This document shows, in pieces, positions 1-6,434 of a stretch of 13,053 bases of DNA. The stretch is from SG8-39 sp041558415 (GTDB taxonomy: Bacteria; Pseudomonadota; Gammaproteobacteria; Burkholderiales; SG8-39), in contig JBFFEY010000075.1 in assembly GCA_041558415.1 (NCBI GenBank), positions 1 to 13,053 on the forward strand. Reading direction: 5' to 3'. The stretch's first letter is position 1, and every line of letters starts with the position of its first letter. The notes under the pieces were generated by a model, which saw only the letters and a list, made by a program, of their open reading frames with translations, did no database searches and was not told the DNA's origin. Made by a program: the position numbers and the translations under genes.

Positions 1-1
1 G

Positions 2-712
2 CGCGCGCTGCGCGATGCAGAGGGCGCGGCGGCGGCGGCCGCGCCCGGCTCGGAGGCGCGACGCGAGGCGCTGATTGCCACGGCGCAGGCGCTGAACACG
101 CTCGGTGCGGCGCTCGCGCGTCTCGACCGGCCTGAGGAGGCGGTTGGCCATATCGAACGCAGCATCGCGGTCGCCGAAGAGGAAGGTCTGCTGCAGGCCG
201 CCTGCCGCGGCTACGCCAATCTCGGCGTGCTGTATGCCACGCTCGACCCGGGGCGCGCCATCGAGACCTGCAAGACCGGCCTTGAGACGGCCAAGCGCAT
301 CGGCGATCCGCGCTTCCAGTCGCGCCTCTACGCCAACCTCGCGGTCGCCTACTGCGCGCTCACCAACCAGTGCGACATCGAAGGCATGCGCGCCGCCGAG
401 GCGGCGATCGAACTCGACCGGCAACTCGGCCAGCTTGACCATCTGGCGGTGCCGCTGATCGTGCTCGCGCAGATCCAGCAGTGCCACGGCGATCCGACGG
501 CGGCGCTGCGCTATTACGAGGAGGCGCGCCAGCTCGCGGAGGACATCGGCGAGCCGCAGCTGCTGTTTCCGGTGTATGACGGACTGGGCACCTTGTACCT
601 CGACCTGGGCGACCCGCAGAAGGCCGAGGACTATCTCATCCAGGCGAACGCGGTCTGCGAGCGCGCGGGGCTCGACCGCGACGCGCTCGTGGTGCTACCG
701 TTCCTTTCTTGA
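2..712 (+). CDS. C-terminal part of a TPR-repeat protein (5' end outside window)
   Basis: The frame is open from the left edge, with 236 codons visible before a TGA stop. The residues form back-to-back amphipathic helix pairs of tetratricopeptide type. Examples are the segments around ALNTLGAALARLDRPEEAV, YANLGVLYATLDPGRAIETC, YANLAVAYCALTN and YDGLGTLYLDLGDPQKAEDY, each with the usual small residue/large hydrophobic spacing and the A..Y/A..L pattern. At least five repeat-like units fit. No catalytic domain is visible. Such long alpha-solenoid tails often end proteins with N-terminal class III adenylate cyclase and/or AAA-type ATPase domains, and the ending VVLPFLS resembles that group, but this is an inference because the N-terminus is missing. 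A peroxiredoxin-like gene follows 24 bases later on the same strand, so they could be cotranscribed. The TPR call is confident; the parent protein is not. Confidence 0.8.
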   Translation, partial: RALRDAEGAAAAAAPGSEARREALIATAQALNTLGAALARLDRPEEAVGHIERSIAVAEEEGLLQAACRGYANLGVLYATLDPGRAIETCKTGLETAKRIGDPRFQSRLYANLAVAYCALTNQCDIEGMRAAEAAIELDRQLGQLDHLAVPLIVLAQIQQCHGDPTAALRYYEEARQLAEDIGEPQLLFPVYDGLGTLYLDLGDPQKAEDYLIQANAVCERAGLDRDALVVLPFLS

Positions 713-736
713 GCTTCGGCGACGAAAGGGGCTGTC

Positions 737-1399
737 ATGCCGAACAGCGAACGCAGCGCGCCGGTGCAGCCGGGCGAGAAGGCGCCGGATTTCGAGCTTC
801 CCGCCGTGCATCAGGATGGCGTCGTGTCGCTGTCGAGCTACCTGGGTCGCGCGCCGCTCATGCTCGCGATCTTCCGCGGCCTGTACTGTCCGTTCTGCCG
901 TCGTGCGCTGGCCCAGTTCGGTGCAACGAGCGAGAAGCTGCGCGCGCTGGGCGTCGAGTCGCTCGCGGTCGTCGCGACCGAGCGCGACAACGCCCGCGTC
1001 TACTTCAAGCTGCGACCGTCGAAGGTGGCGATCGTGGCCGATCCCGAGTGCTCGACGCATCGTGCCTTCGGGATTCCGGCGCCGGCGCTCGACGAGCAGG
1101 GCATGAGAGCGGCGGAGAAGATCCGCATCAACCCGACAGGCGAATTCACGGAACCCGTGCCTCTCTTTCAGGCGGCGCCTGCGCTCGACAAGGTGCATGG
1201 TTACCACAAGACCGCGGTCGACGAGCGCGACAACGCGCGTCAGATGGAGCACGGCGTGCAGCTCAAAGGGCAGTTCCTGCTCGATCGCGAGGGCGTGGTG
1301 CGCTGGGCGAATATCGAGTGCGCCAGCGAGGGGCTGGCCGGGTTCGGCAAGTTCCCGACCGAGGCCGAGCTGCTGAAGGCGGTCAAAGCGCTCGCGTAA
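737..1399 (+). CDS. Peroxiredoxin-like (AhpC/TSA, redoxin) thioredoxin-fold protein
   Basis: A 220-residue protein. The start ATG is preceded by a GAAAGGGG Shine-Dalgarno stretch about 6 bases upstream. Residues 12-30 (PGEKAPDFELP) are the classic opening of AhpC/TSA redoxins. The strand FRGLYCPFCRR carries a CxxC at Cys51 and Cys54, where a typical peroxiredoxin has the TxxC peroxidatic motif. ADPECSTHRAFGI (101-113) matches the second conserved redoxin block, and FLLDREGVVRWAN (180-192) the late strand. About 45 residues between these blocks (122-170) are extra compared with minimal members. Expected activity is thiol-dependent reduction of a peroxide or disulfide exchange in the cytosol; no signal peptide is seen. 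The CxxC makes a disulfide-reductase or thioredoxin-like role equally possible. It lies tail to tail with selO, 5 bases between stops, in a shared hairpin. Confidence 0.85.
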   Translation: MPNSERSAPVQPGEKAPDFELPAVHQDGVVSLSSYLGRAPLMLAIFRGLYCPFCRRALAQFGATSEKLRALGVESLAVVATERDNARVYFKLRPSKVAIVADPECSTHRAFGIPAPALDEQGMRAAEKIRINPTGEFTEPVPLFQAAPALDKVHGYHKTAVDERDNARQMEHGVQLKGQFLLDREGVVRWANIECASEGLAGFGKFPTEAELLKAVKALA

Positions 1400-1406
1400 G
1401 CGCTTT
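1385..1406. terminator. Bidirectional hairpin spanning both convergent stop codons
   Basis: AAAGCGCT at 1385-1392 is perfectly complementary to AGCGCTTT at 1399-1406, giving an 8-bp stem with a 6-base loop. The stem ends in AAA/TTT, so each strand has a short U end. Both stop codons are inside it: the peroxiredoxin TAA at 1397-1399 and the selO TAA at 1405-1407, the latter reaching one base beyond. A shared intrinsic terminator is the simple reading. The U tract is only three bases, so strength is uncertain. Confidence 0.5.
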
Positions 1407-2994
1407 ACGAGCTGCAGGACAGCGCCGAGCAGCCCGCGCGATTGCGCGCCCACTCGGGCCGGCGTGCGGCGAGCGCCTCATGCTCGGGCTGCTCGTCGTA
1501 GGGCCGCGCCAGCACGCGCATCAAGCGCTCGAGCACCGAGGTATCGCCCGAGCCGAGCGCGTCGATGGCCTGCTGCGCGAGGTAGTTGCGCGGCACGTAT
1601 TTCGGATTGACGGCATTCATGCGCGCGGCGCGCGTCGCCGGATCCGCATCGTCGCGCTTTAGCCGCGCGCGATAGCGGCGCAGCCAGGCGGCGAGCCGGG
1701 CGCGATGTCCGCCCGCGAGCGCGGCTTCGTCGTAGAAGGCTGGCCTGAGCGGGGCAACCAGCATCGCCTCCTCGTCCGATTCGAGAGATGCTGCCGCCAG
1801 CTTGCGGAAAAAGAGCGTGAAGTCGGTCTCGGTCGCGCCCATCACCTCGAACAGCTCGGCGAGCAGCGCATCGTCGTCCTCGCCCTCGAGCGCCGACAGG
1901 CCGAGCTTGTGCGCAAAGGCCTGCGTCGACGCGCTTTGGTAGACCTCGGCGTACAGGGCGAGCCCGGCCTCGAGCGGCTCGCGCGGCACGAGCGGCAGCA
2001 GCGCCTCGGCGAAGCGCGCCAGATTCCACTGCGCGATGCCGGGCTGGTTGCCGTAGCAGTAGCGCCGCCCGGCCGCGTCGGTGGTGTTTGGCGTCCAGCC
2101 CGGGTCGTAGCCTTCGAGCCAGCCGTAGGGGCCATAATCGATCGTCAACCCGAGCACCGACATGTTGTCGGTGTTCATCACGCCGTGCACGAAGCCGAGC
2201 CGCATCCAGTCGACCATGAGCAGCGCGCTGCGGCGGCAGATCTCCTGGTACCAAGCCGCGATGTCGTCAAGGCCGGGAAAATGTTCGCGCATGACGAACT
2301 CGATCAGCCGGCGCAGGGCCGCCTGCTCGCGGTAGGCGGCGTGGATCTGAAAATTGCCGAAGCGCAGGAACGAGGGCGCCACGCGGCAGACCACGGCCCC
2401 CGGCTCGGCCTCGGGCCGGCCGTCGTAGAACATGTCGCGGATGACCGCTTCGCCGGTGGCGACCAGCGAGAGCGCGCGGGTTGTCGGCACGCCGAGCGCA
2501 TGCATCGCCTCGCTGCACAGGAATTCGCGCAGCGACGAGCGCAGCACGGCGCGGCCGTCGGCGCTGCGCGAATAGGGCGTCGGGCCGGCGCCCTTCAGCT
2601 GCAGCTCCTGGCGCTCGCCGCGCACATCGAGCACCTCGGCGAGCGTGATGGCGCGTCCGTCGCCGAGCTGTCCGGCCCAGGTGCCGAACTGGTGGCCGCC
2701 GTAACGCGCGGCGTAGGGGCGCATGCCCTCGAGCACACGGTTACCGCCGAGCACCTCGACCGCGGCGGGCGAGGGCGCGGCGATGCCGAGTCGCGCCGCG
2801 AGGGCTTCGGACCAGGCGAGCAGGCGCACCTCGCGCACGGCGGTCGGCGCGACCGCTGTGTAGCAGGCCTCCGGCACGTGGCGCGGCACGTTCTCCTCGC
2901 GCGGGTCCGCCGGCAGCGCGCTGACGAAGCGGTTCTCGAAGGCGAGATCGAGCAGGTCGGCGGCGGACTTGCGTTCTGCGAGCGCTGGGTGCAC
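1405..2994 (-). CDS. selO: SelO/YdiU family protein adenylyltransferase (AMPylating pseudokinase)
   Basis: A protein of 529 residues from the chosen GTG start (E. coli YdiU is about 480). SelO has an inverted-ATP kinase fold and transfers AMP to Ser/Thr/Tyr of substrate proteins, several of them redox proteins. Visible hallmarks are FENRF near the N-terminus, YGGHQFGTWAGQLGDGRA (about 98-114), LQLKGAGPTPYSRSADGRA with the ATP-binding Lys at about 134, and HGVMNTDN with catalytic Asp276 and metal-binding Asn277. The DFG-like IDYGPYG has metal Asp286, ten residues after Asp276 as in characterised SelO. The protein ends Cys-Ser-Ser; the Cys (codon 1414-1416) sits where human SELENOO has selenocysteine. 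GTG at 2994 was chosen because AGGAG lies 5 bases upstream. TTG at 3030 and ATG at 3015 are in frame but lack an SD and would crowd the divergent gene. Confidence 0.96.
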   Translation of the reverse strand: MHPALAERKSAADLLDLAFENRFVSALPADPREENVPRHVPEACYTAVAPTAVREVRLLAWSEALAARLGIAAPSPAAVEVLGGNRVLEGMRPYAARYGGHQFGTWAGQLGDGRAITLAEVLDVRGERQELQLKGAGPTPYSRSADGRAVLRSSLREFLCSEAMHALGVPTTRALSLVATGEAVIRDMFYDGRPEAEPGAVVCRVAPSFLRFGNFQIHAAYREQAALRRLIEFVMREHFPGLDDIAAWYQEICRRSALLMVDWMRLGFVHGVMNTDNMSVLGLTIDYGPYGWLEGYDPGWTPNTTDAAGRRYCYGNQPGIAQWNLARFAEALLPLVPREPLEAGLALYAEVYQSASTQAFAHKLGLSALEGEDDDALLAELFEVMGATETDFTLFFRKLAAASLESDEEAMLVAPLRPAFYDEAALAGGHRARLAAWLRRYRARLKRDDADPATRAARMNAVNPKYVPRNYLAQQAIDALGSGDTSVLERLMRVLARPYDEQPEHEALAARRPEWARNRAGCSALSCSS

Positions 2995-3054
2995 GGTGTC
3001 TCCTGAGCGGCCCATTATGCAACCCAGCAAACCCGTTTCCGGTAGGGGTATTCA
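2995..3054. promoter_or_regulatory. 60-bp divergent promoter region between selO and the methyltransferase gene
   Basis: This is the only non-coding gap between two divergently read genes, so both promoters must lie here or inside the opposite coding region. The minus strand carries CATAAT (3014-3019) as a -10 candidate for selO. For the plus strand I see only a weak TATGCA at 3016-3021 overlapping it, and an AGGGG SD at 3044-3048. No palindromic operator stands out. Confidence 0.4.
3000..3004 (-). promoter_or_regulatory. Shine-Dalgarno site deciding the selO start
   Basis: Read on the minus strand this is AGGAG, followed by 5 bases and GTG at 2994. It supports GTG over the two upstream in-frame starts. 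A CATAAT on the minus strand at 3014-3019 is a possible -10 box, putting transcription start near 3007. No convincing -35 element is seen. Confidence 0.55.
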
Positions 3055-3699
3055 GTGGGCGGCACGGCTGTGACCGAGTCCTGGTACGAGCGCAACGTCC
3101 TGCCGTTGCTCATCGACTTCGCCTGCGGGGTGAAGCCGGTGCGACGGCAGCGGGCGAAAATCGTGCCGCGCGCGCAAGGACGGGTGCTCGAGGTGGGCTT
3201 CGGCAGCGGCCTCAACATGCCCTACTATGACCGTGCGCGCGTCAGCGCGATCGTCGGGCTCGATCCGTCCGGTGCCATGCGCCGCCGGGCCGAGCGGCGC
3301 ATCGCCGAAACCGGCCTGCAGGTCGAGTTCATCGGTCTGTCCGCGGAGAAAATCCCGCAGCCTGATGCCTCTTTTGACAGCGTGCTGATCACCTACACCC
3401 TGTGCAGCATTCCAGACCCGGTCGCTGCGCTCGCCGAGATGCACCGCGTGCTCAAGCCAGCCGGGCGACTGCTGTTCTGCGAGCATGGTCGCGCACCCGA
3501 CGCGTCCGTGCGCCGCTGGCAGGACCGTCTGACACCGCTCTGGCGCCGCATCGGCGGCGGCTGCCACCTGAACCGCGACATTCCCGCGCTGCTGCGTGCC
3601 GGCGGATTCGATTGCCGCGATCTGCAGACCCTGTACCTGCCGGGCCCGCGCCCCATGACCTTCAACTACTGGGGCGAAGCGGTCCGGGCGAGCGGGTAA
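3055..3699 (+). CDS. Class I SAM-dependent methyltransferase (UbiE/METTL7-like)
   Basis: A 214-residue protein from a GTG start with AGGGG 6 bases upstream; a second GTG at 3070 is the alternative. The Rossmann methyltransferase motifs are in order: motif I VLEVGFGSGLN (44-54) for SAM, the acidic end of strand 2 at GLDPS (Asp70), a motif at FDSVLITYTLCSI (107-119), and HRVLKPAGRLLFCEHG (130-145), the usual strand-5/6 block. The opening SWYERNVLPLLIDFACG and the later GGGCHLNRDI resemble the group that includes METTL7-type thiol methyltransferases and phospholipid N-methyltransferase-like proteins. The substrate cannot be read from the sequence. No signal peptide is present; residues 12-25 are hydrophobic and could peripherally bind membrane. 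It is divergent from selO and 32 bases upstream of the next plus-strand gene, so it may lead that operon. Confidence 0.88.
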   Translation: MGGTAVTESWYERNVLPLLIDFACGVKPVRRQRAKIVPRAQGRVLEVGFGSGLNMPYYDRARVSAIVGLDPSGAMRRRAERRIAETGLQVEFIGLSAEKIPQPDASFDSVLITYTLCSIPDPVAALAEMHRVLKPAGRLLFCEHGRAPDASVRRWQDRLTPLWRRIGGGCHLNRDIPALLRAGGFDCRDLQTLYLPGPRPMTFNYWGEAVRASG

Positions 3700-3711
3700 A
3701 ATCGCCCGCTC
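3690..3711 (+). terminator. Hairpin over the methyltransferase stop; overlaps a -10-like TAAAAT
   Basis: GAGCGGG (3690-3696) pairs with CCCGCTC (3705-3711): a 7-bp GC-rich stem with an 8-base loop that begins with the TAA stop. The following bases are CTTCCC rather than a T run, so termination would be weak or attenuating. The loop also contains TAAAAT (3697-3702), a 5/6 match to a -10 box, about 30 bases upstream of the next gene's TTG. No good -35 is seen. Confidence 0.3.
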
Positions 3712-3719
3712 TTCCCGGC

Positions 3720-3724
3720 AGGAA
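3720..3724 (+). promoter_or_regulatory. Shine-Dalgarno AGGAA supporting a TTG start
   Basis: AGGAA lies 7 bases before TTG at 3732, which begins the Rossmann strand (TTG CGC ATC TGC ATC TTC). The frame is open far upstream, but that stretch is antiframe to the methyltransferase gene. No ATG or GTG with an SD lies near the Rossmann start, so the rare TTG is the best start. Confidence 0.55.
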
Positions 3725-3731
3725 TCGGTTC

Positions 3732-4721
3732 TTGCGCATCTGCATCTTCGGCGCCGGCGCGGTCGGTGGCCACCTCGCCGCGCGCTTCGCCGCCGCGGGT
3801 CACGAGGTGGCGGTGTTCGCGCGCGGTGCCCATCTCGAGGCGATGGCCGCGCATGGCGTCGAGCTGAGGAGCGGCGACGAGGTGGTGCGGGGCACGGTGC
3901 GTGGCAGCGACCGGGCGAGCCGTCTGGGCGAACAGGACATCGTCTTCGTGGCGCTCAAGGCAAACCTGCTGCCGCTGTTCGCCGAGAATGCGGCGCCGCT
4001 GCTCGGCCGCGAAACGCCGGTGGTGTTCGTGCAGAACGGCATTCCCTGGTGGTACGCGCAGGGACTCGGCCAGCACCGGCCCGCGCCGCCGGAGCTGTCG
4101 CGGCTCGATCCGGGCGGCGCGCTGGCGAGGGCAATTGCGCCGCAACGCGTGATCGGCGCCGTGGTGTTCTCCGCGAACCATGTCGAGGCGCCGGGCGTGA
4201 TCCACAATTCGACACCGGGACGCAACATGCTCACCGTGGGCGAGCCCGATGACTCGGCATCGGCGCGCATCCGGCAGCTGCGCGCGGTCATCTCCGCGGC
4301 GCAGCTGCATTCGCCCGAGACGGGCGACATCCGCCAGTCGGTGTGGGGCAAGCTGGTGCTCAATATCGGCAGCTCGACGCTGTGCCTGCTCACCGGGCTC
4401 ACGGTCGGCGAGATGGTGAGCGATCCCGCGCTCGGCAAGATCCGCAACCGCATTTCGGCCGAAGGCTACGCCATCGCGTCGGCGCACGGCATTGCCGTGG
4501 AGGGCGCGCCCAAGCGCCCCGGCGGCCAGACGCCGGGCGTGGTTGGCCACAAGCCATCGATGCTGCAGGACTATGAGCGCGGTCGGCCGATGGAGATCGA
4601 GTCGCAAATCATGACGCCGCTTGCCTTCGCCCACGCCGCGGGTCTGGAGGTGCCGAGCTTCGAGCTGGCGGCGACGCTGGCAGCGCGCAAGGCGGCCGAG
4701 AAAGGGCTGTATACGCAATGA
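3732..4721 (+). CDS. 2-dehydropantoate 2-reductase family protein (ApbA/PanE)
   Basis: A 329-residue protein (E. coli PanE has 303). PanE reduces ketopantoate to pantoate with NADPH for coenzyme A synthesis. The N-terminal strand RICIFGAGAVGG (2-13) is the NADP-binding GxGxxG. Lys76 in VALKAN and Asn102 in QNG match conserved cofactor/substrate positions. SVWGKLVLN gives the catalytic Lys207 and Asn211, and KPSMLQDYERGRPMEIE contains the conserved Glu288 of the C-terminal all-helical domain. All key residues are present, so it should be an active reductase. However, many genomes carry several paralogues acting on other 2-keto acids, so I withhold the symbol panE. About 16 residues (112-128) after the QNG loop look like an insertion. 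The start is TTG. The stop overlaps the next gene's ATG in ATGA, so the two are translationally coupled. Confidence 0.9.
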   Translation: MRICIFGAGAVGGHLAARFAAAGHEVAVFARGAHLEAMAAHGVELRSGDEVVRGTVRGSDRASRLGEQDIVFVALKANLLPLFAENAAPLLGRETPVVFVQNGIPWWYAQGLGQHRPAPPELSRLDPGGALARAIAPQRVIGAVVFSANHVEAPGVIHNSTPGRNMLTVGEPDDSASARIRQLRAVISAAQLHSPETGDIRQSVWGKLVLNIGSSTLCLLTGLTVGEMVSDPALGKIRNRISAEGYAIASAHGIAVEGAPKRPGGQTPGVVGHKPSMLQDYERGRPMEIESQIMTPLAFAHAAGLEVPSFELAATLAARKAAEKGLYTQ

Positions 4722-5383
4722 AAGTCGGCATCGTTCCCGTCACGCCGTTTCAGCAGAACTGCTCGCTGCTGGTCTGCGAGCAGACCCGTCGCGCCGCGGT
4801 CGTCGACCCGGGCGGCGATCTCGAGCGCATCCTCGAGCTGGTGCAACGCGCGGATGTCGAGCTGGAGAGGATCCTGCTCACCCACGGCCATATCGACCAC
4901 TGCGGGGGCACCGCCGAGCTGCGCCGCAGGACGAGCCTGCCGGTGGAAGGGCCGCACAAGGACGACGCTTTCTGGATCGAGCAGCTGCCGCAGCAGGGGC
5001 AGCGCTTCGGCCTGCCGGCGCTCGAGGCGTTTACGCCCGACCGCTGGCTCGAGCAGGGCGATACCGTCCAGTTCGGCAAGGTCACGCTCGAGGTGCGCCA
5101 TTGCCCGGGGCACACGCCGGGCCATGTGATCTTCTTTTCGCCCGCCGATCGCCTGGCGATCGTCGGCGACGTGTTGTTCGCCGGCTCGATCGGCCGCACC
5201 GACTTTCCGCGCGGCGACCTCGACACGCTGCTGCGCTCGATCCGCGACAACCTCTTTCCGCTCGGCGACGACGTTTCGTTCATTCCGGGGCACGGTCCGA
5301 TGTCGACCTTCGGCGAGGAGCGCGCCTCGAACCCCTTTGTCGGCGATCAGGCCGTCGGCGGCGGGCGGCAGCGCTATCTGTAG
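4718..5383 (+). CDS. MBL-fold metallo-hydrolase (glyoxalase II-like, YcbL type)
   Basis: A 221-residue cytosolic hydrolase. Its ATG overlaps the preceding stop (ATGA). The zinc-binding signature THGHIDH is at 55-61, followed by GHTPGH (131-136, metal His), GD (150-151, bridging Asp151) and PGHGP with His192. This order and spacing match the type II glyoxalase/YcbL group of metallo-beta-lactamase-fold proteins. The opening VGIVPVTPFQQNCSLLVCE is characteristic of YcbL-like proteins. It is shorter than true hydroxyacylglutathione hydrolase (about 250 residues) and lacks an evident C-terminal glutathione-binding helical domain. Thioester hydrolysis of an S-acyl-glutathione or other small thioester is therefore plausible but unproven. 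It sits between a keto acid reductase family gene and threonine aldolase in a tightly packed run. Confidence 0.92.
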   Translation: MKVGIVPVTPFQQNCSLLVCEQTRRAAVVDPGGDLERILELVQRADVELERILLTHGHIDHCGGTAELRRRTSLPVEGPHKDDAFWIEQLPQQGQRFGLPALEAFTPDRWLEQGDTVQFGKVTLEVRHCPGHTPGHVIFFSPADRLAIVGDVLFAGSIGRTDFPRGDLDTLLRSIRDNLFPLGDDVSFIPGHGPMSTFGEERASNPFVGDQAVGGGRQRYL

Positions 5384-5393
5384 GAGGAGCGAC

Positions 5394-6434
5394 ATGGACA
5401 GGCTGGTCGATTTGCGCAGCGACACGGTGACGCGTCCGGGCGAAGGCATGCGCCGCGCGATGATGGCGGCCGAGCTCGGCGACGACGTCTTCGGCGACGA
5501 TCCGACGGTGAACCGCCTGCAGGCGCACGCCGCCGAGCTGCTGGGCTTCGAGGCGGCGCTCTTGTTTCCGTCGGGTACGCAGTCCAACCTTGCTGCGCTG
5601 ATGAGTCATTGCCAGCGCGGCGACGAGGTGATCGTCGGGCAGGAGGCGCATACCTATCGCTTCGAGGCCGGCGGCGGTGCGGTGCTCGGCTCGGTCCAGC
5701 CGCAGCCGCTCGCCAACCGCGCCGACGGCACGCTCGATCTCGCCGAGGTGGAGGCGGCGATCAAGCCCGACGACGCGCACTTCGCGCGCAGCCGGCTGCT
5801 GGCGCTGGAGAACACCATCGGCGGGCGCGTGATCCCGCGTGCCTATTTTGACGACGCCCTCGCGCTCGCGGAGCGGCGCGGGCTGGCGACACATCTCGAC
5901 GGCGCACGCATCTTCAACGCCGCGGTGGCGCTCGGCATGGCCGCGGCAGCGCTGGTCAAGGGCTTCGACTCGGTATCGGTGTGCCTGTCGAAGGGGCTCG
6001 GTGCGCCGGCCGGCACGCTGCTGCTTGGCGATCAGGCGTTCATCATGCGCGCGCGGCGCGCGCGCAAGATGCTGGGCGGCGCGATGCGCCAGGCCGGCTT
6101 GATCGCGGCGGCGGGGCTTTATGCCCTGGAACACAACGTCGCGCGACTGGCCGAGGACCACGCGAATGCCGTGCAGCTGGCGGCCGGTCTGCGCGCGCTC
6201 GGCCTGCCGGTCGAGCAGCATAGCAACATGGTGTTTGTCAGCGTGCCTGCCGCACGCGCTGTGCCGCTCGGCGAGCGGCTGCGCATGCAGAACGTCCTCG
6301 TCCTGCCGGGGCCGCGCATGCGGCTGGTGACGCATCTCGACGTCGATCGCGCGGGGGTCGAGCGTGCGATCGACACCTTCGGATCCTTTTTCGCGGGCGG
6401 GCGTGCAGCCGCGCGCGGCCGCGCTACGTCATGA
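5394..6434 (+). CDS. ltaE: Low-specificity L-threonine aldolase (PLP enzyme)
   Basis: A 346-residue protein (E. coli LtaE has 333). It cleaves L-threonine or L-allo-threonine to glycine and acetaldehyde. Hallmarks are the opening LVDLRSDTVTRPGEGMRRAM, GDDVFGDDPTVNRLQ, the PLP-stacking His86 in EAHTYRFE, LENTIGG (138-144), HLDGARIFNAA with Asp169 and Arg172 holding the cofactor, and the Schiff-base lysine Lys200 in SVCLSKGLGAPAG. The ATG at 5394 has a GGAGGAG SD (5383-5389) that begins in the stop codon of the upstream gene. The frame is open further upstream but only over the hydrolase gene. The stop overlaps the next ATG as ATGA. The C-terminal dozen residues are Arg/Ala rich and unlike the core, as in many high-GC homologues. 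Confidence 0.95.
   Translation: MDRLVDLRSDTVTRPGEGMRRAMMAAELGDDVFGDDPTVNRLQAHAAELLGFEAALLFPSGTQSNLAALMSHCQRGDEVIVGQEAHTYRFEAGGGAVLGSVQPQPLANRADGTLDLAEVEAAIKPDDAHFARSRLLALENTIGGRVIPRAYFDDALALAERRGLATHLDGARIFNAAVALGMAAAALVKGFDSVSVCLSKGLGAPAGTLLLGDQAFIMRARRARKMLGGAMRQAGLIAAAGLYALEHNVARLAEDHANAVQLAAGLRALGLPVEQHSNMVFVSVPAARAVPLGERLRMQNVLVLPGPRMRLVTHLDVDRAGVERAIDTFGSFFAGGRAAARGRATS

Noticed and set aside
695..1453. A 252-codon minus-strand frame opposite the peroxiredoxin gene
   Set aside because: No domain or start signal, and it covers a gene with clear redoxin motifs and an SD.
1705..3006. A 433-codon plus-strand open frame opposite selO
   Set aside because: It is fully antisense to a gene with all SelO motifs, its translation shows no domain and is rich in Arg/Ala/Gly/His, and it has no SD. 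It is a by-product of high-GC codon use.
3402..3731. A 110-residue N-terminal extension of the ketopantoate reductase family protein
   Set aside because: It lies in another frame of the methyltransferase gene, is low complexity and Arg-rich, and the Rossmann strand starts right at the TTG with an SD.
5280..6335. A long minus-strand open frame opposite threonine aldolase, and similar antisense frames at 3666-4718 and 4571-5587
   Set aside because: All are shadows of genes with intact catalytic motifs on the plus strand; none has a recognisable domain or start signal.
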